DNA of 64,000 nucleotides, taken from contig JALPQD010000632.1 in the NCBI GenBank assembly GCA_023101885.1, positions 343,637 to 407,636 of the forward strand. The letters are read 5' to 3'. The notes below the pieces were generated by a model. That model did no database searches and was not told the DNA's origin. It saw only the letters and a list, made by a program, of their open reading frames with translations. Shown in pieces: positions 1 to 10,612 of this stretch. The DNA is from Typhlomys cinereus. Lineage: Eukaryota; Chordata; Mammalia; Rodentia; Platacanthomyidae. Numbering within the stretch: position 1 is the stretch's first letter; every line of letters begins with the position of its first letter. A program made the position numbers and the translations under genes.

Positions 1-58
1 AAATATGCAAATTATATATCTATATCTGTATATCTTGTGCATTGCCTGAATTTGTCTG

Positions 59-172
59 GGAAGGGATGGAAAGGAAAGAGAAAGAGTAAGGATGGAAGGG
101 AAGGTAGGGGAGGGAAGGAGAGGGAAGGAGAGGGAAGGAGAAGGAAGGAGAAAGAAGGGAAATGAAAGAAGT
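59..172. repeat. Purine-rich low-complexity tract
   Basis: Nearly pure A/G on the plus strand. Positions 111-150 are four near-identical copies of the decamer agggaaggag, so the core is a short minisatellite within a wider GA-rich stretch. No coding meaning: the short open frame across it is only Glu/Gly/Arg/Lys low complexity. Confidence 0.85.
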
Positions 173-1014
173 AGCCCCAGACTGTGTAATGATGAGCAAT
201 TTTTGGTTTGGGGCTTTCTCAGTTCCATTCCTAGATGTTTAGTATGTCCTTCACTTTCAACTACTGATTCTTAACTGATTAATAAATCCCTGGGAAGATC
301 AATGATAGCTCATAACAGGCTTCCTGTACCACAGCTGTGAGTATTTGCATTTTAAGAGCAACTTTAATCAAATAATTAAGCAATTAATTACTCAAATACT
401 TGTTGGGTGCTTAGAAGGCACTTTGCTAAAAGAAAGAGGAGGGAAAAAGAAATAAGAAAGTGGAAGTCTATTATTAGTGATTTTTATGGACTAGATATTT
501 ATAAATAAGTGTAAGAAAGCTGAACAAAAAAGATTTTGACATAATGCAGCCATTCCCTTTTTTAACAGTGCATCACAACTACTTGGGAAAGACTTAAATG
601 ATACAGATTCATTCTTAGTTATTTCCACAGTTTCTGAATTAACTGTGCAGGGATTGAAACTTTAGAATCCATATTATCTTTAAATACAACGGTATGGGTC
701 CTATGCACAGCCTGGGTGAGAGTTATCAATCTAGTAGAAAAGGCATCAATTTTATGAATAAGGAGTTGAACACCCTTACTAACCTCATGAACTTCAGGAT
801 CATATCTGTTTATAGATCTTAGTTTCTTTATCTGTTAATAGACATAGACAGTAGATACAGCCACTCAATGCTGCCCAATATACTATGAATAAGTGACAGT
901 TGTGGGCTCAGCCCTAAAAAAGCTATATTTAATAATTGCTTTAAGGCTCAGAGAACATTGGGAAAGAGGGGAGTAGAAGTACCATCCCCTACACATGACA
1001 CAATCACTGCAATC
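173..1014. other. Unique non-coding sequence, nothing recognised
   Basis: AT-rich sequence with no sizeable open frame, no recognisable repeat body and no splice-flanked exon that I can support. Confidence 0.5.
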
Positions 1015-1335
1015 ATGGATTCACATTGACTTTGGTTACATATACTGAGTCCTGTAAAACATTGCCTGGTCAACGCTCAGCAAGGGATGTGGAGAGGGGA
1101 CTCAGGGGCCCTACTCCTTCCCGTCGAATCAATATATTGATACCTGTAGACTCTGGGGCAGGGAGGGGCAGCCATGGACTGCAGCTGTGTACCCACTGCA
1201 GCAGTGGAAAACTCCAAACCCATGGTCACACAGATGGCCCTGAGAGAGCTCAGTGGGTCACAAAGCAGAACTGTAGACATGAATGTAAGAATGAGATTTA
1301 TACAGAAAGGGAAAGATAGGGGTGATAGAGAGAAG
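1015..1335 (+). mobile_element. Rodent L1 3'UTR fragment (Lx-like)
   Basis: The segment around 1143-1275 (acctgtagactctggggcag, tacccactgcagcag, then cccatggtcacacagatggc and agctcagtgggtcacaaagc) matches the pattern I remember for the 3'UTR of older murine L1 (Lx-type) elements in sense orientation. No ORF2 coding sequence remains upstream and no clear poly(A) tail or TSD was found. The short open frames on both strands here are incidental. Confidence 0.6.
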
Positions 1336-2950
1336 GCTAAGATTGGCCATTATTGTGTCCTGTATATACAGGAAATTGTGGCAGGAAGAGTAATACAATA
1401 GTAGGAAAAAAAAGACACACTGTAAGTACTAAACATAGCCAACAGCCTAGGACTTGGAAAAATGATAAGGATTATGGAATTGCTTGTTTTTTTAAAAGAG
1501 GGACCAGCCATGGAGATCAAAGCATGGGAAATCAGAAGATGCAAATTATTTTGACTCAGCATCTAAAATCCCTGTAATAATGAGCAGGCCTCTTAGCAGC
1601 TTGGCATGCAACTTTTCCTCATGTGAAGGAAATAGTGGAAGATAATCAGAAAAGGTTTTTTTTTTCATTGTCTGCCTCTGAATAGAAATATGGAACTTGG
1701 TATCAATCTTGGTAACCATCAACACACCTACAAGGATCCTTTTACCAATACCAACAAGGTCAAGACATTTTTCTGAAATAGTTGTGTTATCTATTTCCTT
1801 AGTAAACTAACAGTAAAAATGATTAATGAGTAATTATGTCAATAAATCACTTTGAAGATGAGAACATAAAAACACAGAAAAGGGGACAAAAACAGTAGTG
1901 GCAACAATAATAATAGCCAACATGGGAAATGTTGCAGTTCACATTCTAATTGTTGTTTTAAGAATGCTCTAGCTACACTTCAGTTAAGCCTTTCCTATGA
2001 GAAAGTAGACCCGATAAGGTCAGTACACGGTCTATTTTACCTACTGTCACATCCTTGGGACTCAGGATGCCCTTTGAACAAAGTCTTACTATAGTGACCA
2101 TTTTATAGATGAACCAAAAACGGGATGTTGCCTAGTGGATGCTTGGAGAAACAACTTCCTCGTGCCTCACACGTATTACTGGTGTTTTCTTTTCGCTTAT
2201 TGAAAAGTGCTAAAAGATGAATAAACTCCATGGTAGGACGTGGGTGGGAACAAAGAAAATCTAGATCAACTTAATGAAGGAAGCAGCTTTGAGTCTGAAC
2301 CTTGAAAATTGGTTAAGCTTTTGATGGGCAAAATCAGGAGACATTCTGAATGGAAAGAGCATAATGTACAATTATTTCTGGCACCAATACAGGCCTGAAT
2401 GTGGAGTGTAAAAATTGGGAGAGCAGGAAATGTGGCTTGGAGTGAAACCAGTGCAGTAGTTGAATGTCAGGTTTAAGAATAGAGGCTTCATTTAGTTGTT
2501 CATGGGAAGGTATTCAAATGTGTTTTTAAATAATTAATTGGTTTAAAACATTAATTTTTCAAAGTAATAACGTGACAATAAAACCAAAAAGAAGGAAAAA
2601 AACCGTTTCAAATGCGATTCTCCCTTGTACCATATCTTTTCAACTGTCTGGCTCCCCACCATGGTGATATTTACTACTGTCATTTCAATATCCTATATTC
2701 ATCCTTTCAAATAAGGAAAAATATGGTCAGAGTGGTGTTTTGGAATGAATGGAAATATGGAGAACGTGAAGCAAGGATACCTTGTCAGAAAGAAAGTAAA
2801 AGAAACATCACGGTTTGATGGAATATAAAAGGTCAAATGCACAGGTATCAAAAAGAAGGAAAGATCATGAAGACCTCAGACTTTCATAGTAGATGAAGAG
2901 GTAAGCAATGAACCGAAAGAACCACTGGTTTGAGTAGGTTAAGGACAGCT
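1336..2950. other. Unique non-coding sequence
   Basis: About 1.6 kb of AT-rich sequence. Around 1900-2120 there are MIR-like traces (aataatagccaacatg) too weak to call. No gene-like open frame or exon signature was seen. Confidence 0.45.
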
Positions 2951-2954
2951 CTGA

Positions 2955-3040
2955 GCTAACCATGCAGCTCAGTTGATTGGGCACTTATCTAAATGGAGGA
3001 AGTTCTGGGTTTCATTCCAATCACTACAAATTCATAAGTA
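2955..3040 (+). mobile_element. ID-like SINE relic
   Basis: Diverged tRNA-type SINE head: a pol III A-box-like stretch (atgcagctcagttgattggg) followed by a B-box-like gttctgggtttcattcc and a short A-rich end. The length and order fit the rodent ID family; the sequence is strongly decayed. Confidence 0.5.
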
Positions 3041-3288
3041 AGTAGATAGAGAGTAAACCTAGAGATCCTTTGCCTGACTTTGTGATACTCCAAAGCAAGA
3101 AAACATGGAGGACTGAAAAATAAAAGACAATCGTGAGGGAGGCCAGTGTCTTCTTAAATCTCCTGACACCTTTCATCCTGATCTTCATCAGGATTTCTCC
3201 TACAATGTGGGCAAAAACAGAACAATTTAGTTAAAGTGAACTAAGAGATAAGTCAGCTGCACATTATGTGTGGGAAAAGATGGATATA

Positions 3289-3440
3289 ACCCTGGCAAGG
3301 TGTTTAATGCTTGTAATCTAGTCAATCAGAAGGCTGTGGCAGAAGAGTGATACAAAGTCTCGACCAATTACAACTCTATAGTGTATTCCTAGCTAGCTTT
3401 GGTTACAGAGTGTGACCATGTCTCAGAATAAAAACCAAAA
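3289..3440 (+). mobile_element. Decayed B1 SINE
   Basis: The order of motifs fits a 7SL-derived B1 in sense: tgcttgtaatctagtcaatc, then gaaggctgtggcagaag, then gctttggttacagagtgtgacc and tctcagaataaaaacc at the A-rich end. Divergence is high, so this is an old copy. Confidence 0.6.
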
Positions 3441-3459
3441 CAATGAAATAATAAATGTA

Positions 3460-3691
3460 GGGTTGAAGAGATGGCTCAGGGGTTAAGACTGCCTCACAAG
3501 CAGAAGGTCCTGAGTTCGGATCCCAGGTTCCACACGCCGAATGGAAACAGCGAAGGCCTGTACTTCTGCCTCTGGTGGGCGGAGCCTGGGCTCTCCCAAA
3601 GCGAAGCAAGGAGGAGGTAAAAGCAATCCAGGATGATTCCCGAAGTTACCCTTGGTCCTCCACCAGAACACACGGTGCTCTTTCACATACA

Positions 3692-3742
<51 letters not shown>
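3460..3742 (+). mobile_element. B2-like tRNA-derived SINE with (CA)n tail
   Basis: Starts with a pol III-type head: ggttgaagagatggctcagg (A box) and gtcctgagttcggatccc (B box). A GC-rich body follows (cctctggtgggcggagcctg ... ggaggaggtaaaagcaatcc), and the element ends in a (CA)n tract. The same head and body recur at 7101, 9860, 15893, 28020 and 58660, so this is one family. The head is like B2; the body is not the house-mouse B2 body. It is a SINE, not a functional tRNA gene. Confidence 0.85.
3691..3742. repeat. (CA)n microsatellite, tail of the SINE
   Basis: Long CA run, interrupted early by a single T. It probably grew from the CA-rich tail of the SINE. An open His/Thr frame across it is an artefact. 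Confidence 0.95.
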
Positions 3743-3743
<1 letters not shown>

Positions 3744-4900
3744 AATTAGTGTTTTTTGCGGAGATGGTACATCTGGTACTAAAGAGAAGTTATTTAAATG
3801 TCTGTCTGTGTTTCTGACCAGTGAGATCACTATCAGTTTCCAGAACTAAGAAAGGAGTGGATTCTGGAGCACACTGGAAACCCGAAGTACCAGGAACTTG
3901 ATATCACATGTGCCTGGCTGATTAGATTTTTAAAACAGTCATTTTGCATGCTGCTGATGACAACATCTTAACCGCTTACAGACTGCTGAAATTTCTAACA
4001 ATAGAATTTAAATCAGGGAGTTTTTCTTTTTATTTTAGTAGGCCACAATTTATCATTATCCATCCTTTAACTACCTTGTACTTGTTTGCAAAAAGATCTA
4101 CAAATATAATAATTAAGATGTTTTATTTTCTTGTCATTTTTCCCATTGTGTCATCATTCATTTCTTTACGGTTTTGTAAATATAATTTTTTAAAAGTCAC
4201 TGAAATATTTTGTACTTAATAAAACAGTGGATTTTCCATAAGGAAAGACATGGTGGTAGCAGGTACTGGTATCAAACTTTTTATTTCTAGAGTTTTCCAA
4301 AGTAATGTTAAACCTTACACACAGAACTTTGAACATCTAGTCCTTGATCTAGGATTGAATGTGCATTTCACATCTTGAAGAAAACCTTTTTTTGGTTAGC
4401 TGATCTTTTTATCCCTTCAGGCATTAACCAGTCTTTTTATTTTCCTAGTAGCAGTGTTGGAGCTAAATTCTCCAAAGGCTATTAGATGGTTCAAAATGTG
4501 TAGTGCTAAAAGTTTGCTTTTGTTGTTATTTTTTAGTTGGATTTCCAGAAAGAAAGAAAAAATAAATTCTTGCATATGAAGACACATTACAGTAAATTTT
4601 CTCTGATTTGACTTTTTAAAATGTTTACTATTCCAGGACAAATTAGTAGTAACATCCAACATTTTAATATCTGACTAAGGAGTGAACTTCCAAAGTAATA
4701 GAAATCTATAGCCCAGGGATACTTAAACATCAGAAACAAACTAGTACTTTGGAAATAACACTTTCACTAGTCAGAGGATATTCTGAAAATAGACTATTCT
4801 TATCTAGTTACCAAAGATTTTAAGGTTATCAAATACTAAAGCATTTAGGCTAATTCCATTTAATATATACTTTTTAAGTTACAAAACTTCAGAAGTCGGA
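3743..4900. other. Unique non-coding sequence
   Basis: AT-rich; no repeat body or gene recognised. Confidence 0.45.
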
Positions 4901-4901
4901 A

Positions 4902-4983
4902 GCCTGGGGGCACAGCTCGGGGGTCGCGTGCTTGGCCAGCATGTGCAAAACCAGAGACTCCATTTTCAGCACCATAAAAAAAT
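4902..4983 (+). mobile_element. ID-like SINE
   Basis: Head like gcctgggggcacagctcggg, then gtgcttggccagcatgtgca, then tccattttcagcaccat and a short A run. This is the arrangement of an ID element (tRNA-Ala-like) in sense. No TSD could be assigned. Confidence 0.7.
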
Positions 4984-5305
4984 ACAGGATTCACATATTT
5001 CAATTAAGTCTTTCTGTCTAAAAGTTAAATCACTCATATAGAATTTCAGTCACAAATATTGATGGTTACAATTAAGAATGAAAGCTAATTATCAAGAATT
5101 TATTAAAGATGAAAAGGTTCTCAAGGTATCTTTCACTTATGTGCACATAAGATATGTCTCTTTATAGAGAAGAATTTCTTGACTTTAGTACTATTGACGA
5201 TTTGGTTCATAGAATTCTTTGTTATACTGTCTTGTATATTAGAATAAGCATATCTGAATTCTACCTGTGAGATGGCAGAATTATCCTCTCATTATTTGTT
5301 TTTCT
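4984..5305. other. Unique non-coding sequence
   Basis: AT-rich, nothing recognised. Confidence 0.4.
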
Positions 5306-5309
5306 TTTC

Positions 5310-5705
5310 TGTTTTGGTTGCATGTGTATGTGTGTGTGGTGTATGTGTGAATGTGTATATATGTGTATGAATGTGTTTGGGATCATGTGTGCATGCAGAC
5401 TCACATGCACATACGTGTGCGTGTGTGGTCATGTAATCCCCAAATTGGTGCCCTCTGTCTTCAATATGATGGTCCTACACATTGTTATTACAGCTGGGAT
5501 CTCTTGCTGAACCTAGAACTCACTAATTCCAGTTGGTCTAGCCACTCGGCTTCCCCAGGGGGATTTCCTATTTATACATCCTAAGGGCTATTGCAGATGA
5601 CTGTCATGTCTGTGTAGCTTTAGAGAGGACCTGAGAATACAAACTCGAGTCCTTATGCTTGCATGAGAAGCATATTTCACTCACAGTGCCATTATCCCGG
5701 CCATA
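5310..5705 (-). mobile_element. B4-like SINE with TG-rich end
   Basis: Read on the minus strand, the element begins near 5705 with a decayed tRNA-like head (tgcttgcatgagaagcat on plus), continues through a B1-like middle (tgaacctagaactcactaat on plus) and ends in an expanded TG-rich region at 5320-5440. This order, ID-like head plus B1-like part plus TG/CA end, is what I know for rodent B4. Confidence 0.6.
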
Positions 5706-6390
5706 CCCTGTCTCTAGTTATGACAAAATGTCCACAGGCATCATTGGCCTTTCCTTTCTCTCATCTACCCCTTCCATGAAAAATAACTAATTTACTGAGA
5801 ACCACTCGTCCCTGGTAAAGCTTTATCTTTTATTTCATATGTATAGCTATAGATGTTTGCGCTAATTCCCTATCTGTGACTAACTTGTTAATAGTCTCCA
5901 GTTATATACATAGTAATCTCAATTCTGCCCAATTTATGGCTATCTGCTCTGGACATCTTCATATCTAAGGACTCCACCATCCAGTGCAGATCTATCTCCT
6001 TTTTCTTTAGGAAAAGAGACCAAAAATATCATTCAACCAACCCATCAATCAATTAGAAAGCCCTGTTTTCCTAGCTTATGAGCCCATGGTATGATTTGTA
6101 CCATTGAGAATTAGACCTAGACAATGATGACTAAGGTGCTAAGAGAGTAGCTGGTAGGTTGGCAGCAAGAATGTTATCAGAAAACTATCATTTCTACTTA
6201 CCTTTCATTAACGTGAATAGAGTTCATCTGTATGTTATAATAAAGGGGAAATCATTGGAATAATTAAGAAAACTAACATTTAGGATAAATTCACTGTAAG
6301 TAAACAATTGCACTTAACAGTTAGATCTAAAAAAATCTAATTTGTATTGTGAATACAAATGACAAATCCTAATTTTTGATGAATCTGAAG
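5706..6390. other. Unique non-coding sequence
   Basis: No gene or confident repeat was seen in this stretch. Confidence 0.4.
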
Positions 6391-6394
6391 ACAT

Positions 6395-6495
6395 TTAATA
6401 AAAGGAGAGATGGGGAGAGAGGGATGAGATAAGGACATATATTCCTTTTGTTTGTATATGAAAAATTCTCAATAAAGTTTACTGAAAAAAAGTCA
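6395..6495 (+). mobile_element. L1 3' tail fragment
   Basis: Contains a purine-rich stretch (agagatggggagagagggat) followed by gtatatgaaaaattctcaat, an AATAAA signal and an A-rich end, resembling the 3' terminus of a rodent L1 in sense. Confidence 0.45.
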
Positions 6496-7070
6496 GGAGA
6501 GGGAAGACTTGTACTCATGCTAGTATAATGATTATCTTGATTGTTGTATTAATTCTTTGTAGATATTTGCAAAGATGCCTAATGGGTAAATATCAGCGAA
6601 TACCGGATCGTAGCTTTCACAATTTCATCAACACACCTTGCTTTCTATTTCCTATCATGGAGCTTTGCGAGAAGTGGGGTAGATTCCTACCCAACTCACA
6701 CTATTTCTGTCTAATTCTCGTTTCCTGTTGCCAATGTTATAAAAAGGGAATATTTACATGCGCATTATGTTTGATTTGAACTGATCTCCCAGGCTTAAGA
6801 CAATTTCAATAACATGTGCATTCCAGGCTGAAATTATTCAGTCCATTTTTATGGTCTTTTTAATGGACAGATTTATTTATTTAGAAACTCGATGACGGCT
6901 CATTTGTCCTCTGAAACTTTTTGAAAATCTTCATTTGTCAAAAGCAGCATTGACTGGAACATGCGAAGATCACCACATGGAGCTGGTCCCTTGAAGCGGG
7001 TGTTGTGTTAGGAAAAAGGAACAAACAAGGTTCTTGGATATTTTAACTCACATGTGAAAGGGTGCTTGTT
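6496..7070. other. Unique non-coding sequence
   Basis: Nothing recognised; an open frame of about 83 codons at 6528-6779 has no family resemblance that I can name. Confidence 0.4.
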
Positions 7071-7071
7071 G

Positions 7072-7539
7072 TTGACAGACCTTAATATATATTCTTTATG
7101 GGGGGGGGGCTGGAGAGGTGGCTCAGGGGTTAAGCCTCTGCCTTGCAGGTGGAAGGTCCTGAGTTCGGATCTTAGACCCCACGTTTAGACGCCGGGCAGA
7201 AGCGGAGGCGGCCTGCGTTTCCGGTCCTGGTAGGGCGGAGCCTGTGAATCCCGGGGCAGAGTAAACAAAGAGGAGGTGGAGGTGTCCATGGTGGTTCCCG
7301 AATTCGTCCGTGGTTCTACACACACATATATATACCGACACATTCCACACGCATACACGCACAATTGAATAAATAATAAAAAATGAAAAATATATATTCC
7401 TTATGATTAAAAAAATTCTGTTAAAAGTTTATTTTGGGGGGGTCTCCATTTGAAATTAGGGCTTGAACAGTAGTATCCTTTACTCTGTCCAAAAGAAAGT
7501 TCAATACAATTTCTAACGTGGGTTCATACAAGGAACTGT
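7072..7539. repeat. Direct duplication, copy 1 (carries a SINE)
   Basis: About 160 bp of this interval, excluding the SINE at 7101-7388, is repeated at 7944-8106. Shared blocks include gacagacc-taatatata, ttgaaattagggcttga and caaggaactg. Divergence is moderate. It could be a local duplication or two copies of an unrecognised dispersed repeat. Confidence 0.8.
7101..7388 (+). mobile_element. B2-like tRNA-derived SINE with TSD
   Basis: Full-length member of the local SINE family: G-run, ggctggagaggtggctcagg (A box), gtcctgagttcggatc (B box), a GC-rich body (ggtagggcggagcctgtgaa), then a TA/CA-rich and A-rich end. It is flanked by a 17-bp target-site duplication, aatatatattcYttatg, at 7084-7100 and 7389-7405 (one mismatch). 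The paralogous segment at 7944-8106 has the uninterrupted target, so it serves as an empty site. Confidence 0.92.
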
Positions 7540-7943
7540 ACCTAAATGTTTGCCCACTTTCATCTGTAGAGTCTATTGTGTTGATCATTTCCTCTAGACT
7601 TCCTCTTGTTGAAAACTGATGAAAAAGGAACTCAGTCTCTTTATGCTCAGATTGGGACAGTCCAGGAAAAATAAAACAAAGAAATAAGCAAACCAACAAC
7701 AACAACTCAAAGTGAGCCACATGATATAAATGCTGTCTGCTTGGGGAGGGGGTTGCTATTAGCATTTGTATATCAATTTAACCTTCCAAACTTGTTTACA
7801 GACACTAGCTACTGGGAAAAACTTTAAAAAGTCCAGAAATCAGGTCACTGAGATGGCTTAGAAGCAAGATGAATCAGCCTTTGTCTTCTGAAAGCCACAT
7901 AATGGAAGGAGAGAATCTACTCCTAGATATACCCATTCATACA
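7540..7943. other. Spacer between the two duplicate copies
   Basis: Non-coding spacer. A 114-codon frame on the minus strand (7421-7765) runs from here into copy 1. It shows a hydrophobic stretch near residues 20-36 but matches nothing I recognise, and it overlaps the repeat, so I do not call it a gene. Confidence 0.4.
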
Positions 7944-8106
7944 TTGACAGACCCTAATATATACTCCTTATGATTAATAAATTCCATTAAAAGATTTATT
8001 TTTGGGGGGGTCCCTACTTGAAATTAGGGCTTGAAAAGTGGTATCTTTTACTGTGTCCAGAAGAAGGTTCAATAGATTTTATAACATTGATTTGCACAAG
8101 GAACTG
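7944..8106. repeat. Direct duplication, copy 2 (empty site)
   Basis: Homologous to 7072-7100 plus 7389-7539, but continuous through the point where copy 1 carries the SINE. It runs straight into the GGAA microsatellite at its right end. Confidence 0.8.
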
Positions 8107-8279
8107 CAGAAGGAAGGAAGGAAGGAAGGAAGGGAGGGAGGGAGGAAGGAAGGAAGGAAGGAAGGAAAGAAGGAAGGAAGGAAGGAAGGTAGGAAAGAAG
8201 GGAGGAAGGGAGGAAGAGAGGGAGGGAGGGAGGGAGGGAGGGAGGAAGGGAAGGAGGGAAGGAGGGAGGGAGGGAGGAG
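8107..8279. repeat. (GGAA)n/(GGGA)n microsatellite
   Basis: About 170 bp of tetranucleotide GGAA grading into GGGA, purine-only on the plus strand apart from one T. Such tracts can be variable in length, can form triplex DNA, and present many ETS-type GGAA cores. Confidence 0.95.
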
Positions 8280-8317
8280 TCTAAACTAGGATTCGAATAT
8301 AGGAAGAATTTTAGAAG

Positions 8318-8455
8318 TTCTGATCAAAGCGGTACATGTTATGATTCCTGCATTGGGGAGGGAGAGGTGGGAGGAACAGAAGTTCAACTTCATCCTCAGT
8401 TACACTGTGAGAGTTAAGGTTACTTTGGGCTATATGAGACAAAGAGATGAGAGAT
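8318..8455 (+). mobile_element. Decayed B1-type SINE
   Basis: Motif order gcggtacatgttatgattcc, ggggagggagaggtgggagg, then gagttaaggttactttgggc and tatatgagacaaag fits an old B1 in sense. Its A/GA-rich end is continuous with the GA microsatellite. Confidence 0.6.
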
Positions 8456-8465
8456 GAGAGATGAG

Positions 8466-8467
8466 AA

Positions 8468-8563
<96 letters not shown>

Positions 8564-8569
8564 GAGAGA
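8466..8569. repeat. (GA)n microsatellite
   Basis: About 100 bp of GA with a few AAG interruptions, extending the 3' end of the preceding SINE. Confidence 0.95.
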
Positions 8570-8944
8570 TTCCTGGAAATGAGTTGCAAGGAACCACACA
8601 AGGAATCATATCAGTTTTTTCCAAATTGCGGGAGCCAAGACAATGGATGTTTTAAATTGCAAAAGGATTAGATTATGAGGCTACATGTTTCTTTAGATGC
8701 TAACAATTATGTTAGGAACTGATACAAGTCCTGAATCTTTCAGGCTATATACCACTACTATTACAATCTCTGCAGGCAAAGGTGCAGAATGATTGAAGAA
8801 GAGGAAGAGGGGAAATGGTATCTTTAAAAACCCAGGAGGTAAAAAAAAAAACAAAAACAAAAAACCCAGGAGGTGGCTTTGAATCACTGTGTAATTTACT
8901 GGAATGGGATTAAGATAATGCCACTGGGCAGCAGTAACCACTAT

Positions 8945-9065
8945 CTTACTCTTGTTCTTTTCTTTTCCTCTTAGAGATGGGGTCTCTCCATGCTGCCCGA
9001 CTGTCCTCAAATTCCGAGCTGGAGAAATACTCCTAATTCAGACTCCCAAGTAACTGAAACTATAC
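8945..9065 (-). mobile_element. 7SL-derived monomer / B1, antisense
   Basis: Plus-strand sequence gagatggggtctctccatgc, then gtcctcaaattccgagctgg and cagactcccaagtaactgaa is the antisense of a B1 or fossil 7SL monomer. Confidence 0.6.
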
Positions 9066-9855
9066 TTCACATCCTTGGCTGTCTCCATTTATTTTATTCT
9101 TAAGACTTATTTGACCTTCCCAAAAAGTAATAAGAAAAGTTTGGAGTTGGCAGAGATGAAACAATCTCGAATGTCTTAAATATTTTTAGGTGCCTTAACA
9201 TTGCCTAGGTAGAGACAATGGCATACGTTTGTTATTCATCCGTTCTTCTCAGATGTTTTCTTTTTATCTCCACTTTAACTGCATTGAATCTATATAATAA
9301 TCACTGTGATTCTCCTACAATAGTCTTTCTGTATTTTTTGGTATTTTAGTCTATTTCTGTCATGCTGTTTCATTTTTTTCCATTCTAAGTCATTTCTTCC
9401 TCTCATTGCTTTATTCATTGTTTCCTGCATGCTGCAACATATTGGCTTTTTGTGGGTCCATCCCTCTCGATAAATTAAAGGGTCTTTCCCCCTTTTCTAT
9501 GCAGCAGCCTCTCTTCAGCATGATGTCTTCACTTTTCTCCATTGCGGGCCTTTTGGTGATTGGCCAATAGCAAAATGAAACTTACTAGAATCCAATTCTA
9601 AAAGCACTTTAGAAGGGTGGAATCTTATCATTTACTTCCTGAATCACTATCATCAGTATAGTTGGTGCAGAACAGTATTCCATTTGGGGCCTCATTGGAT
9701 AAGTATGAGTTCAACCTGGCAGTCACAGATAACTGGGGAAATTTTGTTTCTTTCTTCCTTTACAGCTCAAAATTTTGTGACTGACTTTGCTTCTCTATTG
9801 CTAATTGTGTCCTGTGATAAAATAGTATTTTCTAAATTTTTGAACTTTTTGTTTA
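9066..9855. other. Unique non-coding sequence
   Basis: No repeat or gene recognised. Confidence 0.4.
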
Positions 9856-9859
9856 GCTT

Positions 9860-10150
9860 GCACATGCGTGTTTGTGTGAGTGTGTGTGTGCGCGCGCGCG
9901 TGCGTGCACATGTGCCCACGCCCACCCCTGTGGAGGATCATGGGTGACTTCAGGAATCATGCTGGATTGCTTCTACTTCCTTTTTGCTTTCCTCTGGGAT
10001 TTCCCAGGCTTCTACTAGGGCTGGAAGTTCAAGCTACCACCATTTCCTCCTGTTTTTTTTTTTTTTTTTTTACTTGGTATTTGGGATCTAAACTCAGGAC
10101 CTTCTGCTTGTGAGGCAGAGTCTTAACCCCTGAGCCATCTCTCCAGTTCC
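9860..10150 (-). mobile_element. B2-like tRNA-derived SINE, antisense
   Basis: Antisense copy of the local SINE family: at the right end, tgagccatctctccag (A box in reverse) and aactcaggaccttctgcttg (B box in reverse); the body is the reverse of the GC-rich segment; the tail is a TG/CG-rich run at the left. A pure T run (about 10057-10070) interrupts the body. Confidence 0.85.
9883..9909. repeat. Alternating TG/CG tract
   Basis: tgtgtgtgcgcgcgcgcgtg, a strictly alternating purine-pyrimidine run with a CG core, the classic sequence type for Z-DNA. It sits in the tail of the antisense SINE. Confidence 0.85.
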
Positions 10151-10494
10151 AGAATAGCATTTTTGATACTACCCAGTGCCAAAGATTTTCCTGGACTTTT
10201 TTTCCTTAACGCATAGCAGTACGATTTCATTTTCCTCTTACAGATCATGCAATATGATTTTGTAAAATCAAGCTACACACCTAAGGCAAGCTTAAAAAAA
10301 CTCTGGAGAAGATAGCATTTTCTATTTCTCAGAAGATTGAAATTAGATTCAATTTTAATGAAGACCGGTGCAACATCTAAGCTCTATGTTATGGGAATGT
10401 TTCCATGTTCCTGCTGATAGACCACTTACCACTATTTGCTGATGTGGGTCTGATGATTTCTGATGATCAACAATAATAATTGAATAAACATTTT

Positions 10495-10612
10495 CATTTA
10501 TTGAGGGCTCGCTTTGTGCCAAGACTGGCACAAAGTGCTTTCTAATGATTATTTCATTTGGTCTTTCAAATAACCCTATGAGATAAGAATACAAATGCTT
10601 CGGCATCTCAGA
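10495..10612 (-). mobile_element. MIR relic, antisense
   Basis: attgagggctcgctttgtgc, then cactggcac-like, then tatttcatttggtctttcaa and accctatgagataagaat follows the order of the antisense MIR consensus (attgagcacttactatgtgcc ... ctcatttaatcctcacaacaaccctatgaggtaggta). Confidence 0.65.

Noticed and set aside
3460..3540. Possible tRNA gene (A-box and B-box motifs); the same at 7101, 58660 and other copies
   Set aside because: The motifs belong to SINE heads: no cloverleaf with paired acceptor stem is visible and the elements continue into SINE bodies and tails.
3575..3849. His/Thr-rich open frames
   Set aside because: They are translations of the (CA)n tail of a SINE.
7421..7765. 114-codon minus-strand frame with a hydrophobic stretch
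   Set aside because: Overlaps the direct duplication, no similarity I can name, and no promoter or splice context.
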